Shown piece by piece: positions 1 to 8,819 of a stretch of DNA of 64,000 bases. The position numbers and the translations under genes were made by a program. Source of the stretch: JBBSAT01 sp046351235 (GTDB taxonomy: Bacteria > Myxococcota_A > Polyangia > Polyangiales > Sandaracinaceae); assembly GCA_046351235.1 (NCBI GenBank), contig JAXLYV010000003.1, positions 434,001-498,000 on the forward strand, given 5' to 3'. How positions within the stretch are numbered: position 1 is the stretch's first letter; each line of letters begins with the position of its first letter. The notes beneath the pieces are model-generated. The model saw only the letters and a list, made by a program, of their open reading frames with translations. It did not search any database and had not been told where the DNA came from.

Positions 1-378
1 GCCCGTCGCCGCGTCGATGCGGAGCAGCTCCACGCGAGCGTCGCGCGCGAGCGTGAGCACGACGTCGGTCCCATCCCCGGCGAGCGACATCGACTGGAGG
101 GTGCCCGGCTCGCCCACGCGACCGAGGAGGCGGACATCCACCCCCACGCCGCTCGGGACCGGACACACCGTCGGCGCCGCATCGATCGGCTGCGCAGCGT
201 CGACCGGCAGTGCCGCATCGCTCGGAAGCGCCGCATCGCTCGGGCCGGCATCGCCCGGGAGCGCCGCATCCGCCGACGAGGGGCCCGCCTCTCGCGCCGC
301 GGGCGAGACGAGCCCCGAGCGCGCGCCGCAGCCGAGAACACCGAGCGCGGCCAGGAGCAAGAACGGAAGAGCACGCAC
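1..378 (-). CDS. Partial lipoprotein with Asp/Ala-rich linker
   Basis: The gene runs off the left edge, so only the N-terminal 126 codons are visible. It starts with GTG at 378. A short basic-hydrophobic signal (VRALPFLLLAALGVLGC) ends in a lipobox, so the mature protein should be lipid-anchored at Cys17. A low-complexity linker of repeated SDAALP-like units follows (about residues 35-65), then a globular segment (CPVPSGVGVDVRLLGRVGEP) that looks like a beta-rich extracytoplasmic domain. Similar DA-rich linkers occur in other lipoproteins of this window. The function cannot be named from this fragment. The aminotransferase gene is divergent, 130 bp away. Confidence 0.75.
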   Translation of the reverse strand, partial: MRALPFLLLAALGVLGCGARSGLVSPAAREAGPSSADAALPGDAGPSDAALPSDAALPVDAAQPIDAAPTVCPVPSGVGVDVRLLGRVGEPGTLQSMSLAGDGTDVVLTLARDARVELLRIDAATG

Positions 379-507
379 CTCGCCAGGATGCAGCGGAATG
401 CGCGGCCTGTCGCGGGCCGTGCGTGTTTCGCGGGCTCTCGGCAGCCAGCCACGGAATCCTCCACGGACCATGCGGGATCCTCGCCCCACCCGTGGTATCC
501 CCTGGAC

Positions 508-1737
508 ATGTCGACGAACCGCGAGCTGCTCGAGAAGGTCCCCGCGCTCCTGCCGAACTACCGCCAGCCACCGATCGTGATGGTGCGTGGCGAGGGGCGT
601 CGCATCTGGGACGCCGACGGGCGCGAGTACCTCGACTTCTCGGGCGGCATCGCCGTGCTCAGCGTGGGCCACGCGCATCCCAAGCTCGCCAAGGCGATCG
701 GCGAGCAGGCCGCGACGCTGATCCACACGTCGAACCTCTTCTACACCGACAAGGAGCTGCTCTTCGCCGCCGAGCTCACGAAGCGGACGGGCTTCGGGCG
801 CGTCTATTTCTGCAACTCCGGCACCGAGGCGAACGAGGCGCTCATCAAGCTCGCGCGCCGTCACTTCTACGAGAAGGGCGACAAGGCGCGCGTCGAGCTC
901 GTCGCCACCCACAACAGCTTCCACGGGCGCACGATGGGCGCGCTCACGCTCACGGGGCAGCCGAAGTACCACGCCGGCATGGGCCCGATGCTCGGCGGCG
1001 TGCACCACGTCGCGTACGGCGATCTCGACGCGATGCGCGCCGTCGTCACCGAGAAGACGGCCGCGATCGTGGTCGAGCCGATCCAGGCCGAGGGCGGCAT
1101 CCTCGTGGGGTCGGACGAGTACCTGCGCGGGCTGCGCGCGCTCGCCGACGAGCGCGGATGCCTGCTCTTCTTCGACGAGGTGCAGACGGGCTACGGCCGC
1201 ACCGGCAAGTTCCTCGGCCGCGAGTGGAGCGGCGTGATGCCCGACGCGTGCTCGCTCGCGAAGGGCATCGGCGGCGGCTTCCCGCTCGGCGCGATGGTGC
1301 TCGGCGAGCACCTCAGCAAGAGCTTGCCGGTCGGCAGCCACGGCACGACCTACGGCGGCAATCCGCTCGCGTGCGCCGCGGGCCTCGCCGTGCTCGCGAT
1401 CTTCGACGAAGAGGGCCTCCTCGCGAACGCGCAGGAGATGGGCAGCTATCTCGGGAGCGCGCTCGAGGCGATCGCGAAGGACGACTCGCTCCCGGCCGGC
1501 GTCGAGGCGCGCGGCAAGGGCCTGCTCCGCGGCCTGCGCATCGCGGCCGGTTACGACGCGATGGGCGTGCTCGCGAAGATGCGCGAGGGCGGCGTGCTGG
1601 TCTCGACGGCGGGCGCCGACGTGATCCGTCTCGCGCCCGCGCTCAACGTCACGAAGGCCGAGTGCGATCGCGCGATCGAAGCGCTGCGGGCCGCCGTGAA
1701 GGACGCGCCGAAGGCCGCCGAGCCCACCAAGAAGTAA
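508..1737 (+). CDS. argD: Class III PLP aminotransferase, acetylornithine aminotransferase type
   Basis: The 409-residue product matches the length of acetylornithine/succinylornithine aminotransferases, which transfer an amino group between glutamate and N-acetylglutamate semialdehyde in arginine synthesis. Visible fold-type I landmarks are the NSGTEANE phosphate-binding loop (about residues 103-110), the cofactor-contacting FFDEVQTGYGR with Asp223, and the Schiff-base lysine in SLAKGIGGGFPLGAM (Lys252). The reading frame is open further upstream, but ATG 508 gives the family-typical start. No other arginine genes are adjacent, so a different omega-amino substrate is possible; the symbol is assigned by family resemblance. 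Confidence 0.85.
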   Translation: MSTNRELLEKVPALLPNYRQPPIVMVRGEGRRIWDADGREYLDFSGGIAVLSVGHAHPKLAKAIGEQAATLIHTSNLFYTDKELLFAAELTKRTGFGRVYFCNSGTEANEALIKLARRHFYEKGDKARVELVATHNSFHGRTMGALTLTGQPKYHAGMGPMLGGVHHVAYGDLDAMRAVVTEKTAAIVVEPIQAEGGILVGSDEYLRGLRALADERGCLLFFDEVQTGYGRTGKFLGREWSGVMPDACSLAKGIGGGFPLGAMVLGEHLSKSLPVGSHGTTYGGNPLACAAGLAVLAIFDEEGLLANAQEMGSYLGSALEAIAKDDSLPAGVEARGKGLLRGLRIAAGYDAMGVLAKMREGGVLVSTAGADVIRLAPALNVTKAECDRAIEALRAAVKDAPKAAEPTKK

Positions 1738-1743
1738 CGCGCC

Positions 1744-3294
1744 TCACGTCGGCGAGATGCTGACGGAGTGCACGCAGAGCGGGAAGCCGGGAAAGCCACT
1801 TCCCGTATCGAGGTACACGCGGAGCTCGATGGCGTGGCAGCCGGCCGGCGCGACGAAGCTCAACGTCTGGTCGCACCCGGAGCCCGTGGCGATGCACGGG
1901 GTGGAGAGCTCGGCGAGCGTGCTCATGGCCGTGGCGTCGAAGACCTGCACGCGCACCATTCCGAGCAAGGTTCCGTCCATCGAGAAGCGCGCCACGTGCG
2001 GGCCGGCCGCCACCAACCTCGTCCCGGGGCCGTACACCACGCGCGTGCCCTCGATCTCACTGCACCAGTCCGTGTCGGCCGCCGCGCCCGAGTCGTGAAG
2101 CAACGCCGGGTCCGCGCCGAGCCAGAGGAAGGTCGGCTCGCCACACGCGGTCGTCTCGGTGCAGGTCGCCGCATCACAGACGCGCCGCCCGGTGGCGCCG
2201 CACGCGGTCGTGCACGTCGCGCCGCCGACGGAAGGCGAGCACGCGAGCGGCGGCGCCTCGTCGACGTGCGCGTCGCAGTCGTCGTCGATCGCGTTGCAGA
2301 TCTCCGTCGCGCCCGGGCGCACCGCGGCTCGGGCGTCGTCGCAGTCGGGGCCGCCACAGGCGAGCGACGAGACGCCGTCGCCGTCCGCGTCGTAGGGACG
2401 CGCCGCCGTGCATGCGCATCCGGCCGAGGCGCCGGGATGGACGAGCCCCGCGTCGTCCGCGCAGTCGTCGCCGCCGCAAGAGACGGTCACGAAGGAGTCG
2501 GCGTCGGCATCGTAGGGCTGGCGAACGGCACCCAACGTGCCGCACGCGCACGCGCCGGCGGCACCGCCGAAGATCAGCGGAAGATCGTCGCGGCAGTCGT
2601 CGCCGCCGCAGGCGATCTCCACGTGCCCGTCGCCGTCCGAGTCGGCGGGGTGGTCGGCGCCGCAGCCGCAGGGCGGCAGAGCTCCGACGTGCACGAGGGC
2701 GTGGGCGTCGTCGCAGTCGGTCGCGTCGAAGACGTAGCCTGCGGGCGGGCTGCACGCGTCCATCGTCTCCGACACGTCGCCGAAGCCGTCGCCGTCGGCG
2801 TCGCGGTAGACGATGACGAGCACGCCCTCGTCGACCGCCGCGTCGCAGTCGTCGTCGAACGCGTTGCACACCTCGGAGGCGCCGGGCCTCACCGCGACGT
2901 CGGCGTCGTCGCAGTCGGTGCCGCAGACCGCACCGTTGCAGCAGGCCACGTCGACCGCACCGTCGCCGTCGGCGTCGCGCGCACCGAGCGTCGAGGAATC
3001 GCAGTCCTCGTCGTGGCCCGCGGCGTCGCAGGTCTCGGCCGCGGTCGGGTAGCGGAGCGGATCGGCGTCGTCGCAATCGTCGCCGCCGCACGCGAGGGCC
3101 GCGTGGCCATCGCCGTCCTCGTCGCAGGAGCCATCTCCGCGGGCCCGTGCGTCGCTCGAGGCGTCGAGCACGGGCGCGTCGAGCGCGGGCGCGTCGAGCG
3201 CGGCACCGGCATCGTCGGAGAGGGGCGGAGTCGGCGTACATCCAGCCATTCCCAGCATGCCCAGCCCGAGCCACGGCACCGCGCTTCGCACCAT
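1744..3294 (-). CDS. MopE-like lipoprotein with Asp/Cys metal-binding-type repeats
   Basis: This is a 516-residue predicted lipoprotein: signal peptide with lipobox LGMAGC (Cys19), a DA-rich linker to about residue 50, then many repeats of the pattern D-x-D-G-D-G ... D-C-D-D ... P-G-A-x-E-x-C-N-x-x-D-D-D-C-D. This is the 'putative metal-binding motif' seen in MopE-type proteins of myxobacteria; the acidic loops suggest calcium or other divalent cation binding. The C-terminal ~130 residues form a different domain rich in beta-type sequence (for example HAIELRVYLDTGSGFPG). It ends 6 bp past the aminotransferase stop, convergent with it. The role is unknown, probably cell surface. Confidence 0.75.
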   Translation of the reverse strand: MVRSAVPWLGLGMLGMAGCTPTPPLSDDAGAALDAPALDAPVLDASSDARARGDGSCDEDGDGHAALACGGDDCDDADPLRYPTAAETCDAAGHDEDCDSSTLGARDADGDGAVDVACCNGAVCGTDCDDADVAVRPGASEVCNAFDDDCDAAVDEGVLVIVYRDADGDGFGDVSETMDACSPPAGYVFDATDCDDAHALVHVGALPPCGCGADHPADSDGDGHVEIACGGDDCRDDLPLIFGGAAGACACGTLGAVRQPYDADADSFVTVSCGGDDCADDAGLVHPGASAGCACTAARPYDADGDGVSSLACGGPDCDDARAAVRPGATEICNAIDDDCDAHVDEAPPLACSPSVGGATCTTACGATGRRVCDAATCTETTACGEPTFLWLGADPALLHDSGAAADTDWCSEIEGTRVVYGPGTRLVAAGPHVARFSMDGTLLGMVRVQVFDATAMSTLAELSTPCIATGSGCDQTLSFVAPAGCHAIELRVYLDTGSGFPGFPLCVHSVSISPT

Positions 3295-3377
3295 GAGAGG
3301 ACTCTATCGCATCGACGCCGAATCGAGCCCCGCCGAATGCGGTCGCCTTTCCGCGCGGACGTAGTAGCCCTCCGCTC

Positions 3378-3812
3378 ATGTCCAGCCGTCCCTCGCTCGC
3401 CGTGCTCTTCGCGTCCCTCTCGCTCGTCGCTTGCGGAGGAGGCCGCGCCGCCGAGAGCGCGCCGCCGCCTTCGAGTGGCGGGACCTCCAACGCGTCGGCC
3501 GGTGGCGAGACGAGCGGCGAGGCGTACACGCTCGCGGACTTCACGGTGCTGGTCACCGAGCAGGCCACCCCCGAGCTCTGCGGCGCGCCCGATGCAGCGC
3601 TGCGCGCCTGCTTCCGCGTCGACGGTGCGCAGTGCGCCGAGCTCTTCGGCATCGCGATGACCCAGTGCGCGCACGCGCTCGAGGGCACGCTCCCGCCCGT
3701 CGTGGACGCGAGCAACGCGGAGGCCGTGAGCACGCAGATCGCGCAGTGCGCCGGACAGGCCTATGGCGAGGGCCTCGCGCAGCAGGGTCTGCGCATCGAC
3801 GGCTGCCAGTGA
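3378..3812 (+). CDS. Small predicted lipoprotein
   Basis: This 144-residue protein has a signal peptide and lipobox (SLSLVACGGG, Cys19), a Ser/Gly/Ala linker, then a C-terminal domain of about 90 residues with six cysteines (CGAPDAALRACFRVDGAQCAE, TQCAHAL, AQCAGQ, DGCQ) that probably form disulfides. It is divergent from the MopE-like gene (83-bp gap) and convergent with the ABC permease gene. I recognise no family beyond a secreted Cys-containing lipoprotein. Confidence 0.65.
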   Translation: MSSRPSLAVLFASLSLVACGGGRAAESAPPPSSGGTSNASAGGETSGEAYTLADFTVLVTEQATPELCGAPDAALRACFRVDGAQCAELFGIAMTQCAHALEGTLPPVVDASNAEAVSTQIAQCAGQAYGEGLAQQGLRIDGCQ

Positions 3813-3837
3813 GCGAACGCTCGTAGACCCGCCGCCG

Positions 3838-5823
3838 TCAGGGCGTCGCGGCGCCCTGCCAGGCCTCGCTCACCGGGAAGGCGTGCGGGTCGATCTCGAG
3901 CGAGAACAGGAGCTCGAAGCGCGGGCCGCGCACGAGCGTGCGGGCCACGCGGAAGCGCACGCGGCGCGGGCTCGAGCCCTCCACGATCGTGCCCTCGGTC
4001 GAGCGCACTTCGGTGTCGGCCGTCAGCGCGTCGGCGCGCACGCGCACGAAGTAGCGCTCCACGGGAAGCGGCGCACGGTCGAGCGTCGCCTCGATCACCA
4101 CGAAGTCGCCCTCGGCGCCGACCACGCCGCCCGACATGCGTGGAATCGCGTCGATGCGCGCGCGCTCGCTCGCCTGTAGCTCCGCCATCAGGCCGTCCCA
4201 CGCGCCGGCGACGCGCTCGTAGTCGCAGCCGAACGAGCCGAGCGCATCGCGAAAGAGCACCTCGTGCTCGGCGTCCTGCGGCACCTCCGGACGGCGGAAG
4301 CTCCGCAGCACGTTGCCGTAGGCCTCGTCGCCACAGGCGCGCGCGACCGCCTCGCTGAGCGTCTCGCCGAGCGGGTACGCGAGCACCGTGTCCCAGCGCG
4401 CCGTGAAGCCCGCGTTGTCGAGCAGGTCCTCGAAGCGCATCTGCTGCCGCTCCCAGCTCGTCACCGCGACGAGACGCTGCGCGCCGCGCAGATCTCGCTC
4501 GCGCGCGAGCTCGGTCTCCGTCATCACCGTGTGCGGGCCCGTGAGCGCCTCGAAGGCGATCCACTCGGCGCCGCCCTCCACGAAGAAGCGCGTCGTGCCC
4601 GCGTACTCCATGAGGCGCTCGTCGCTCGTCACCCCTTGCAGCACGTGCGCGCTCTCGTGCGCCAGCACGTGCACCAGGCGCCACGGCTCCTGCACACCGC
4701 CGGTGTCGCCGTCGAAGAGGCCCATGCGAATGCGCGTGCCGGCCGTGATGCCCTCGTGGTGGCCGCTGACCTCGGCGAGATCGACCGTGATCGAGGGCGC
4801 GGTGGACTCACCGACCACGCGCGTCACTTCTTCGAGCAGCGGATCGGCGCGCGACATGAGCGCCATCGTCTGGTCGTGCACGTTGTCCGGATAGACGAAC
4901 GCGTAGTGCGTCGTGCGCGCCTCGGACGTCTGGAACTGCGTCTCCACGACCTCGTGCGCCACGCGCGGATCCTCGGGCGGCGTGTTTCCGTACTCGCTGA
5001 CGGCCCAGAAGCCCATGACGATGAAGCCGACGAAGCCCATGAGCGCCGCGCCGCAGCCGAAGGCCACCGTGAACACGGTCGAGCGCGTCGCGAAGAAGGC
5101 ACGCACGCGATCGAGCGAGCCCATCCAGAGCCAGTAGGCGACGAGCGCGACGAGCGCCGAGAGGCCGAGGTGGAAGACGATGTCGAAGGTCGGCACCACG
5201 AGATCGGCGCCCACGTACTCCGAGCGCGCGATGCGCAACGGGTTGAGCCACGCAGCCTCGGGGAAGATCTCCGAGACGACGATGAGCACGTAGGAGACGA
5301 ACGCGTACGGGAGCAGGCCGAAGCCGCGGAAGAACGACGCGAGGAGGCCGTGCCCGTAGAGCGCGACGGCGACGACTGCGTGCAGCATGGCCGCCGTCGC
5401 GGCGAGCCGGAAGCCGATCTGGTGGCCTTCGAAGCTCGAAGGGTTCCAGCTCACGAGGATCGCGTTCGTCACCTGCCCGATGACGCACGCGAGCACGAGC
5501 ATGGTCACGCCGGCCGAGGTCTTGGCGACGAAGATCCCGCGCCGCGTGATCGGGAGCGCGTAGAGGAATTCGATCGTTCCTTCGTCGTGCTCTCGCGGGA
5601 ACGACGCGTACGCCATCATGAAGGCGAGGATCCCCACGAAGAAGCCGAGCATCATGCCGTCGCCCGGCGCGATGAGCGCGACGTCGGTGAAGGCGTTCTC
5701 GTCGAGGCGCTCGGTGAAGGGGCGGAACACGAAGTCGCCGCTGATCACGAACATGCAGAGCGCGAGCATCGGCCAGAGCGCGCGCAGCTCCTTGCGGTAG
5801 AGGGCGAAGAAGCCGGCGATCAT
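3838..5823 (-). CDS. ABC-2 type permease fused to a gluzincin (HExxH) peptidase-like ectodomain
   Basis: The 661-residue product has an N-terminal ABC-2 permease half (residues 1-275, about six membrane segments, e.g. MLGFFVGILAFMMAYASFP and FTVAFGCGAALMGFVGFIVM), with the permease phrase EHDEGTIEFLYALPITRRGIFVAK. The extracytoplasmic remainder holds VLAHESAHVLQG: an HExxH zinc motif at 389-393, with FVEGGAEW (Glu416 or Glu420) as a likely third ligand, as in M1/MA-clan gluzincins. The start codon overlaps the stop of the upstream permease gene (ATGA), so the two are translationally coupled. Fusions of ABC permease with M1-type peptidase are known; substrate and activity here are unknown. Confidence 0.8.
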   Translation of the reverse strand: MIAGFFALYRKELRALWPMLALCMFVISGDFVFRPFTERLDENAFTDVALIAPGDGMMLGFFVGILAFMMAYASFPREHDEGTIEFLYALPITRRGIFVAKTSAGVTMLVLACVIGQVTNAILVSWNPSSFEGHQIGFRLAATAAMLHAVVAVALYGHGLLASFFRGFGLLPYAFVSYVLIVVSEIFPEAAWLNPLRIARSEYVGADLVVPTFDIVFHLGLSALVALVAYWLWMGSLDRVRAFFATRSTVFTVAFGCGAALMGFVGFIVMGFWAVSEYGNTPPEDPRVAHEVVETQFQTSEARTTHYAFVYPDNVHDQTMALMSRADPLLEEVTRVVGESTAPSITVDLAEVSGHHEGITAGTRIRMGLFDGDTGGVQEPWRLVHVLAHESAHVLQGVTSDERLMEYAGTTRFFVEGGAEWIAFEALTGPHTVMTETELARERDLRGAQRLVAVTSWERQQMRFEDLLDNAGFTARWDTVLAYPLGETLSEAVARACGDEAYGNVLRSFRRPEVPQDAEHEVLFRDALGSFGCDYERVAGAWDGLMAELQASERARIDAIPRMSGGVVGAEGDFVVIEATLDRAPLPVERYFVRVRADALTADTEVRSTEGTIVEGSSPRRVRFRVARTLVRGPRFELLFSLEIDPHAFPVSEAWQGAATP

Positions 5824-7730
5824 GGCGTCAGCTCCAGGCGCGTGGCCGCGAGCCGCATCGGCGCGAGCAGCACCGTGCCCTCGAGGTCGACGCGCACGAG
5901 CACGCGGTCTCCCGCCGCATAGCGCCCGGTGAGGCGCACCTCCGCGTGGCCGTCGGGCGGCACGCGCACGCTCTCGCGCGGCAGGGCGCTGTCTTCCACG
6001 ACGGTGTCGAAGGGGCCGATGCTCGTGTGCCGCACCGAGAGCGTCAGCCCCTCGGTGCCCGGCGTGCTCTCGAGGCGCGTGACGACGCTGAGGATGCCGC
6101 TCGCGTCGCGCTCGACCGTCACCGTCGCGCTCGCGGCCGGCAGACGCGCGAGCACCTCGCGCACGTCGGGGCGCGCGCGGATCGCCGCGAGCGTCTCGTT
6201 CCACGCCTGCGTGTGCGCGGCCGCGTCGACCCCCGTCGCGCCGGCGATCTGCGCGCGCACGGGATGCATCCAGTCGGCGAGCGTCGCGCGGATGTCCTCG
6301 GGCGGGCTCGGCGCGAACGTGACCGGGATCGCCTGCACGACCGCGCCCGGCCGCGCGTGCTCGAGCGCCATGACGCCCGTCGCGGCGAGGGAGGCCGCCA
6401 TCTCGTCGCCCAGCTCTTCGCGCACGCGGTCGAAGTGATCGATGCGCGCCACGTCCGGCCCGCGCGTGCGCGTGGCCCACGCCGCCTGTGCGAGTCGCAC
6501 CGCCGGCAACCGGCCCCGATCGTAGGCCCAGTACGTCGAGAGCCCATCGCGCCACCAGCGCCGCGGCTCGAAGCGCGCGCGCCGTCGCGTGTACGCGTCG
6601 AGCATCCCTTCGAGCACCGCGGCCGAGATCGCCGAGCGGTCCACGGCGGCATCCCCCGAGGCGCCGGAGAGGAAGTTCGCACGCACGAGCATGCCGTCGC
6701 CGTGCGAGAGCGTGACCTGCTCGAAGGTGTGCCGATCGAGCGATCGCCGCAGCACGACGCGCATCTGCGGCAGGCGCTCGACGTGCATCGCCTCGCGGAA
6801 CGAGGCGATGGTCGGCTCGAGCTCCGCCATCACCGCGCGCGCGTCGGGCTCCACCTGCGGGTCGCCGAAGCCGATCGCGATCGGCAGTGTAGAGGCGTAC
6901 ACGACGTGGCCGACCATCTCGTACGGCAAGGGCTCGGCCTCGTGCTCGAAGGCACCCCAGATCGAGAGCAGCCCGATGAACGAGATGCCGAACATCGCTC
7001 GATCGCGCTGCGACATCGGCTGCGCGAGCCGCTCTTGCACCGAGCCGTCGCGGATCGACACCAGCGCCGCGCCGATCGCGAGGAACGCGAGCCCGAGGCC
7101 CACGCTCACCGCGATCTCGGCGCCCGGGAAATTCACCCGATCGGTCGTCATCTCGGGCGCGACCATCGCGAAGGGGCCGAAGTGCATCAGCTCGAGCTGC
7201 GTCGTGGACGCGATCACGAGCAAGCCCACCAGCATCACCACGTAGATCAACACGCGGATGCGGCCGAAGAAGCCCATGGTGAAGAAGAGGCACCAGCCGA
7301 AGAAGACGTACGCCAGCGTGCGCGAGAGGAGGAGGAACAGGAACCAGCCGTCGAAGGGCTCGCGCGTGAGCGCCATGACCTCGGACGCGAAGAGCTCGCC
7401 CACCGCGATCGCGACGAGCACGACGAGGCCCATCACCCACTTCACGATCAGCTGCTCGTAGCGAGGTGTCGGCAGGCTCTCGATGAAGCGCATCGTGCGC
7501 CCGTGCAGCTCGTGCACGACGAGACGGTTGCCCAGCGCGAGGCCGGCGAGCGGCAGGATGAAGCGACAGAAGCTCGCGTGCGCCTCGAGGTAGGTCACCG
7601 TCGTGGGCGAGCCGAGCGCCGAGAGCGCGAAGATGCCCCAGCCGAAGGGCAGCGTGATCGCGAGCAGGAACACGACGAGGAAGTGCTCGCGCACCTCCTT
7701 CCACGTGAAGGCGAGCAGGCGTCTCGTCAT
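5820..7730 (-). CDS. ABC-2 type permease with degenerate peptidase-like ectodomain
   Basis: This 636-residue paralogue of the next gene has seven membrane segments in residues 1-258 (e.g. FLVVFLLAITLPFGWGIFAL, WVMGLVVLVAIAVGELF), including the ABC-2 phrase HELHGRTMRFIESLPTPRYEQLIVKW. An extracytoplasmic domain follows to the C terminus. Where an M1-type zinc site would lie, the sequence reads LEGML (373-377) instead of HExxH, and WWRDGLSTYW (Asp395) instead of the usual WxxEGLAxY: the two histidines and the distal glutamate are replaced. It is therefore probably a non-catalytic partner of the downstream copy. The start is 13 bp after the ATPase gene and the end overlaps the next start by 4 bp. 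Confidence 0.8.
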   Translation of the reverse strand: MTRRLLAFTWKEVREHFLVVFLLAITLPFGWGIFALSALGSPTTVTYLEAHASFCRFILPLAGLALGNRLVVHELHGRTMRFIESLPTPRYEQLIVKWVMGLVVLVAIAVGELFASEVMALTREPFDGWFLFLLLSRTLAYVFFGWCLFFTMGFFGRIRVLIYVVMLVGLLVIASTTQLELMHFGPFAMVAPEMTTDRVNFPGAEIAVSVGLGLAFLAIGAALVSIRDGSVQERLAQPMSQRDRAMFGISFIGLLSIWGAFEHEAEPLPYEMVGHVVYASTLPIAIGFGDPQVEPDARAVMAELEPTIASFREAMHVERLPQMRVVLRRSLDRHTFEQVTLSHGDGMLVRANFLSGASGDAAVDRSAISAAVLEGMLDAYTRRRARFEPRRWWRDGLSTYWAYDRGRLPAVRLAQAAWATRTRGPDVARIDHFDRVREELGDEMAASLAATGVMALEHARPGAVVQAIPVTFAPSPPEDIRATLADWMHPVRAQIAGATGVDAAAHTQAWNETLAAIRARPDVREVLARLPAASATVTVERDASGILSVVTRLESTPGTEGLTLSVRHTSIGPFDTVVEDSALPRESVRVPPDGHAEVRLTGRYAAGDRVLVRVDLEGTVLLAPMRLAATRLELTP

Positions 7731-7743
7731 CGCGCGGCGCTCT

Positions 7744-8724
7744 TCATCGGACCGTCGGTCCCGCGGCGTCGCGTCGCGCCATCGCGATGAAGATCTCTTC
7801 GAGCGGCAGCGTCTCGACCGTGAAGCCGAGGTCGGGCTCGGCGGCGAGCGCATCGAGACGCTCGGGGTCGGCGCTCTCGACGAAGAAGCGCGCCGGGCGC
7901 TCGCCGGTCTCGATGGGCTCGCCCTGCTCCACGCGCAGCACCGCGAAGCCGTTGTCCACGAGCCACGCGCGCGCGGGATCGGGCGTCTCGCCGGGAGCCA
8001 AGGTGCGCCTCAGCAGGCGCACGCGCGCGGCGAGGGCGGGGATCGTGCCCTCGAAGCGCATGCGACCATCGTCCACGATGCCGACGCGGTGCGCGACGAG
8101 CTCGACCTCGTCGACGAGGTGCGAGGAGAAGAACGTCGTGTGGCCGCTCGTCCGCTGCTCGGCCCGCACCAGCTCGAGGAACTCGCGGCGCGCCACCGGA
8201 TCGAGCCCCGCGGTCGGCTCGTCGAGCAAGAGCAGCGGCGGCCGGTGCGCGAGCGCCACGGCGAGCGCCGTCTTCACGCGCATGCCGCCCGAGAACGTGC
8301 CGATCTTGCGGTCGGTGGGCAGATCCAGGCGCTTGACGAGCCGCGCGAACTCCGCGTCGTCCCAGCCCGGGAAGAACGCGCGCACGAAGCGCGCGAGGTG
8401 CGCCGGCGTCATCCAGGGATAGAAGCTCTGCTCCTGGGCGACGTAGCCGATGCGCTGGCGTGCGCGCACGAGGTTCTTGCCCACCGGCTCGCCGAAGAGG
8501 TGGATCGTGCCGCCCGTCGCCTCGGTGATGCCCATGAGGATGCGGATGGTCGTGGACTTGCCGGCGCCGTTCCGGCCGAGGAAGCCGTAGACCTCGCCTT
8601 CGAGCACGGTGAGGTCGAGGCCGGTGAGCGCTTTGACGCCGCCGCCGTAGGTCTTGGCGAGCCCTCGCACCTCGAGAACCGGTTTGCGCGCGGGCGCGGG
8701 AGCTTCGTCCATGGGCGCGCGCAT
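7744..8724 (-). CDS. ABC transporter ATP-binding protein
   Basis: This ATPase energises the exporter encoded just downstream. All nucleotide-binding motifs are visible: Walker A GRNGAGKST, Q-loop (YVAQEQSFYPWMT), signature FSGGM, Walker B LLLLDEPTAGLD and the switch His in FFSSH. A C-terminal extension of about 90 residues (from about 235) resembles the regulatory tail of CcmA/NatA-type ATPases. The start is ambiguous between ATG 8724 and ATG 8712; no strong ribosome site separates them. The stop lies 13 bp before the first permease, giving the order ATPase - inactive-ectodomain permease - active-ectodomain permease. Confidence 0.88.
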   Translation of the reverse strand: MRAPMDEAPAPARKPVLEVRGLAKTYGGGVKALTGLDLTVLEGEVYGFLGRNGAGKSTTIRILMGITEATGGTIHLFGEPVGKNLVRARQRIGYVAQEQSFYPWMTPAHLARFVRAFFPGWDDAEFARLVKRLDLPTDRKIGTFSGGMRVKTALAVALAHRPPLLLLDEPTAGLDPVARREFLELVRAEQRTSGHTTFFSSHLVDEVELVAHRVGIVDDGRMRFEGTIPALAARVRLLRRTLAPGETPDPARAWLVDNGFAVLRVEQGEPIETGERPARFFVESADPERLDALAAEPDLGFTVETLPLEEIFIAMARRDAAGPTVR

Positions 8725-8819
8725 CGTAGCGTAGCCGGGCCGCGCCGCCCCTCGCGCTTTTCGGTCGCGCTCGGCGCGCTCGTCACCGGATTGCCGCACA
8801 CGTCCTATAGTCCGCGGGC

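Noticed and set aside
2159..3052. Apparent tandem repeats at DNA level (CGTCGCAGTCGTCG-like)
   Set aside because: They are the codons of the MopE-type protein repeats (DCDD, DDDCD), not an independent DNA repeat or CRISPR array.
4264..7790. Long plus-strand frames opposite the two permease genes
   Set aside because: They are rich in Arg/Glu/His with no motif, and the minus strand encodes clear permeases.
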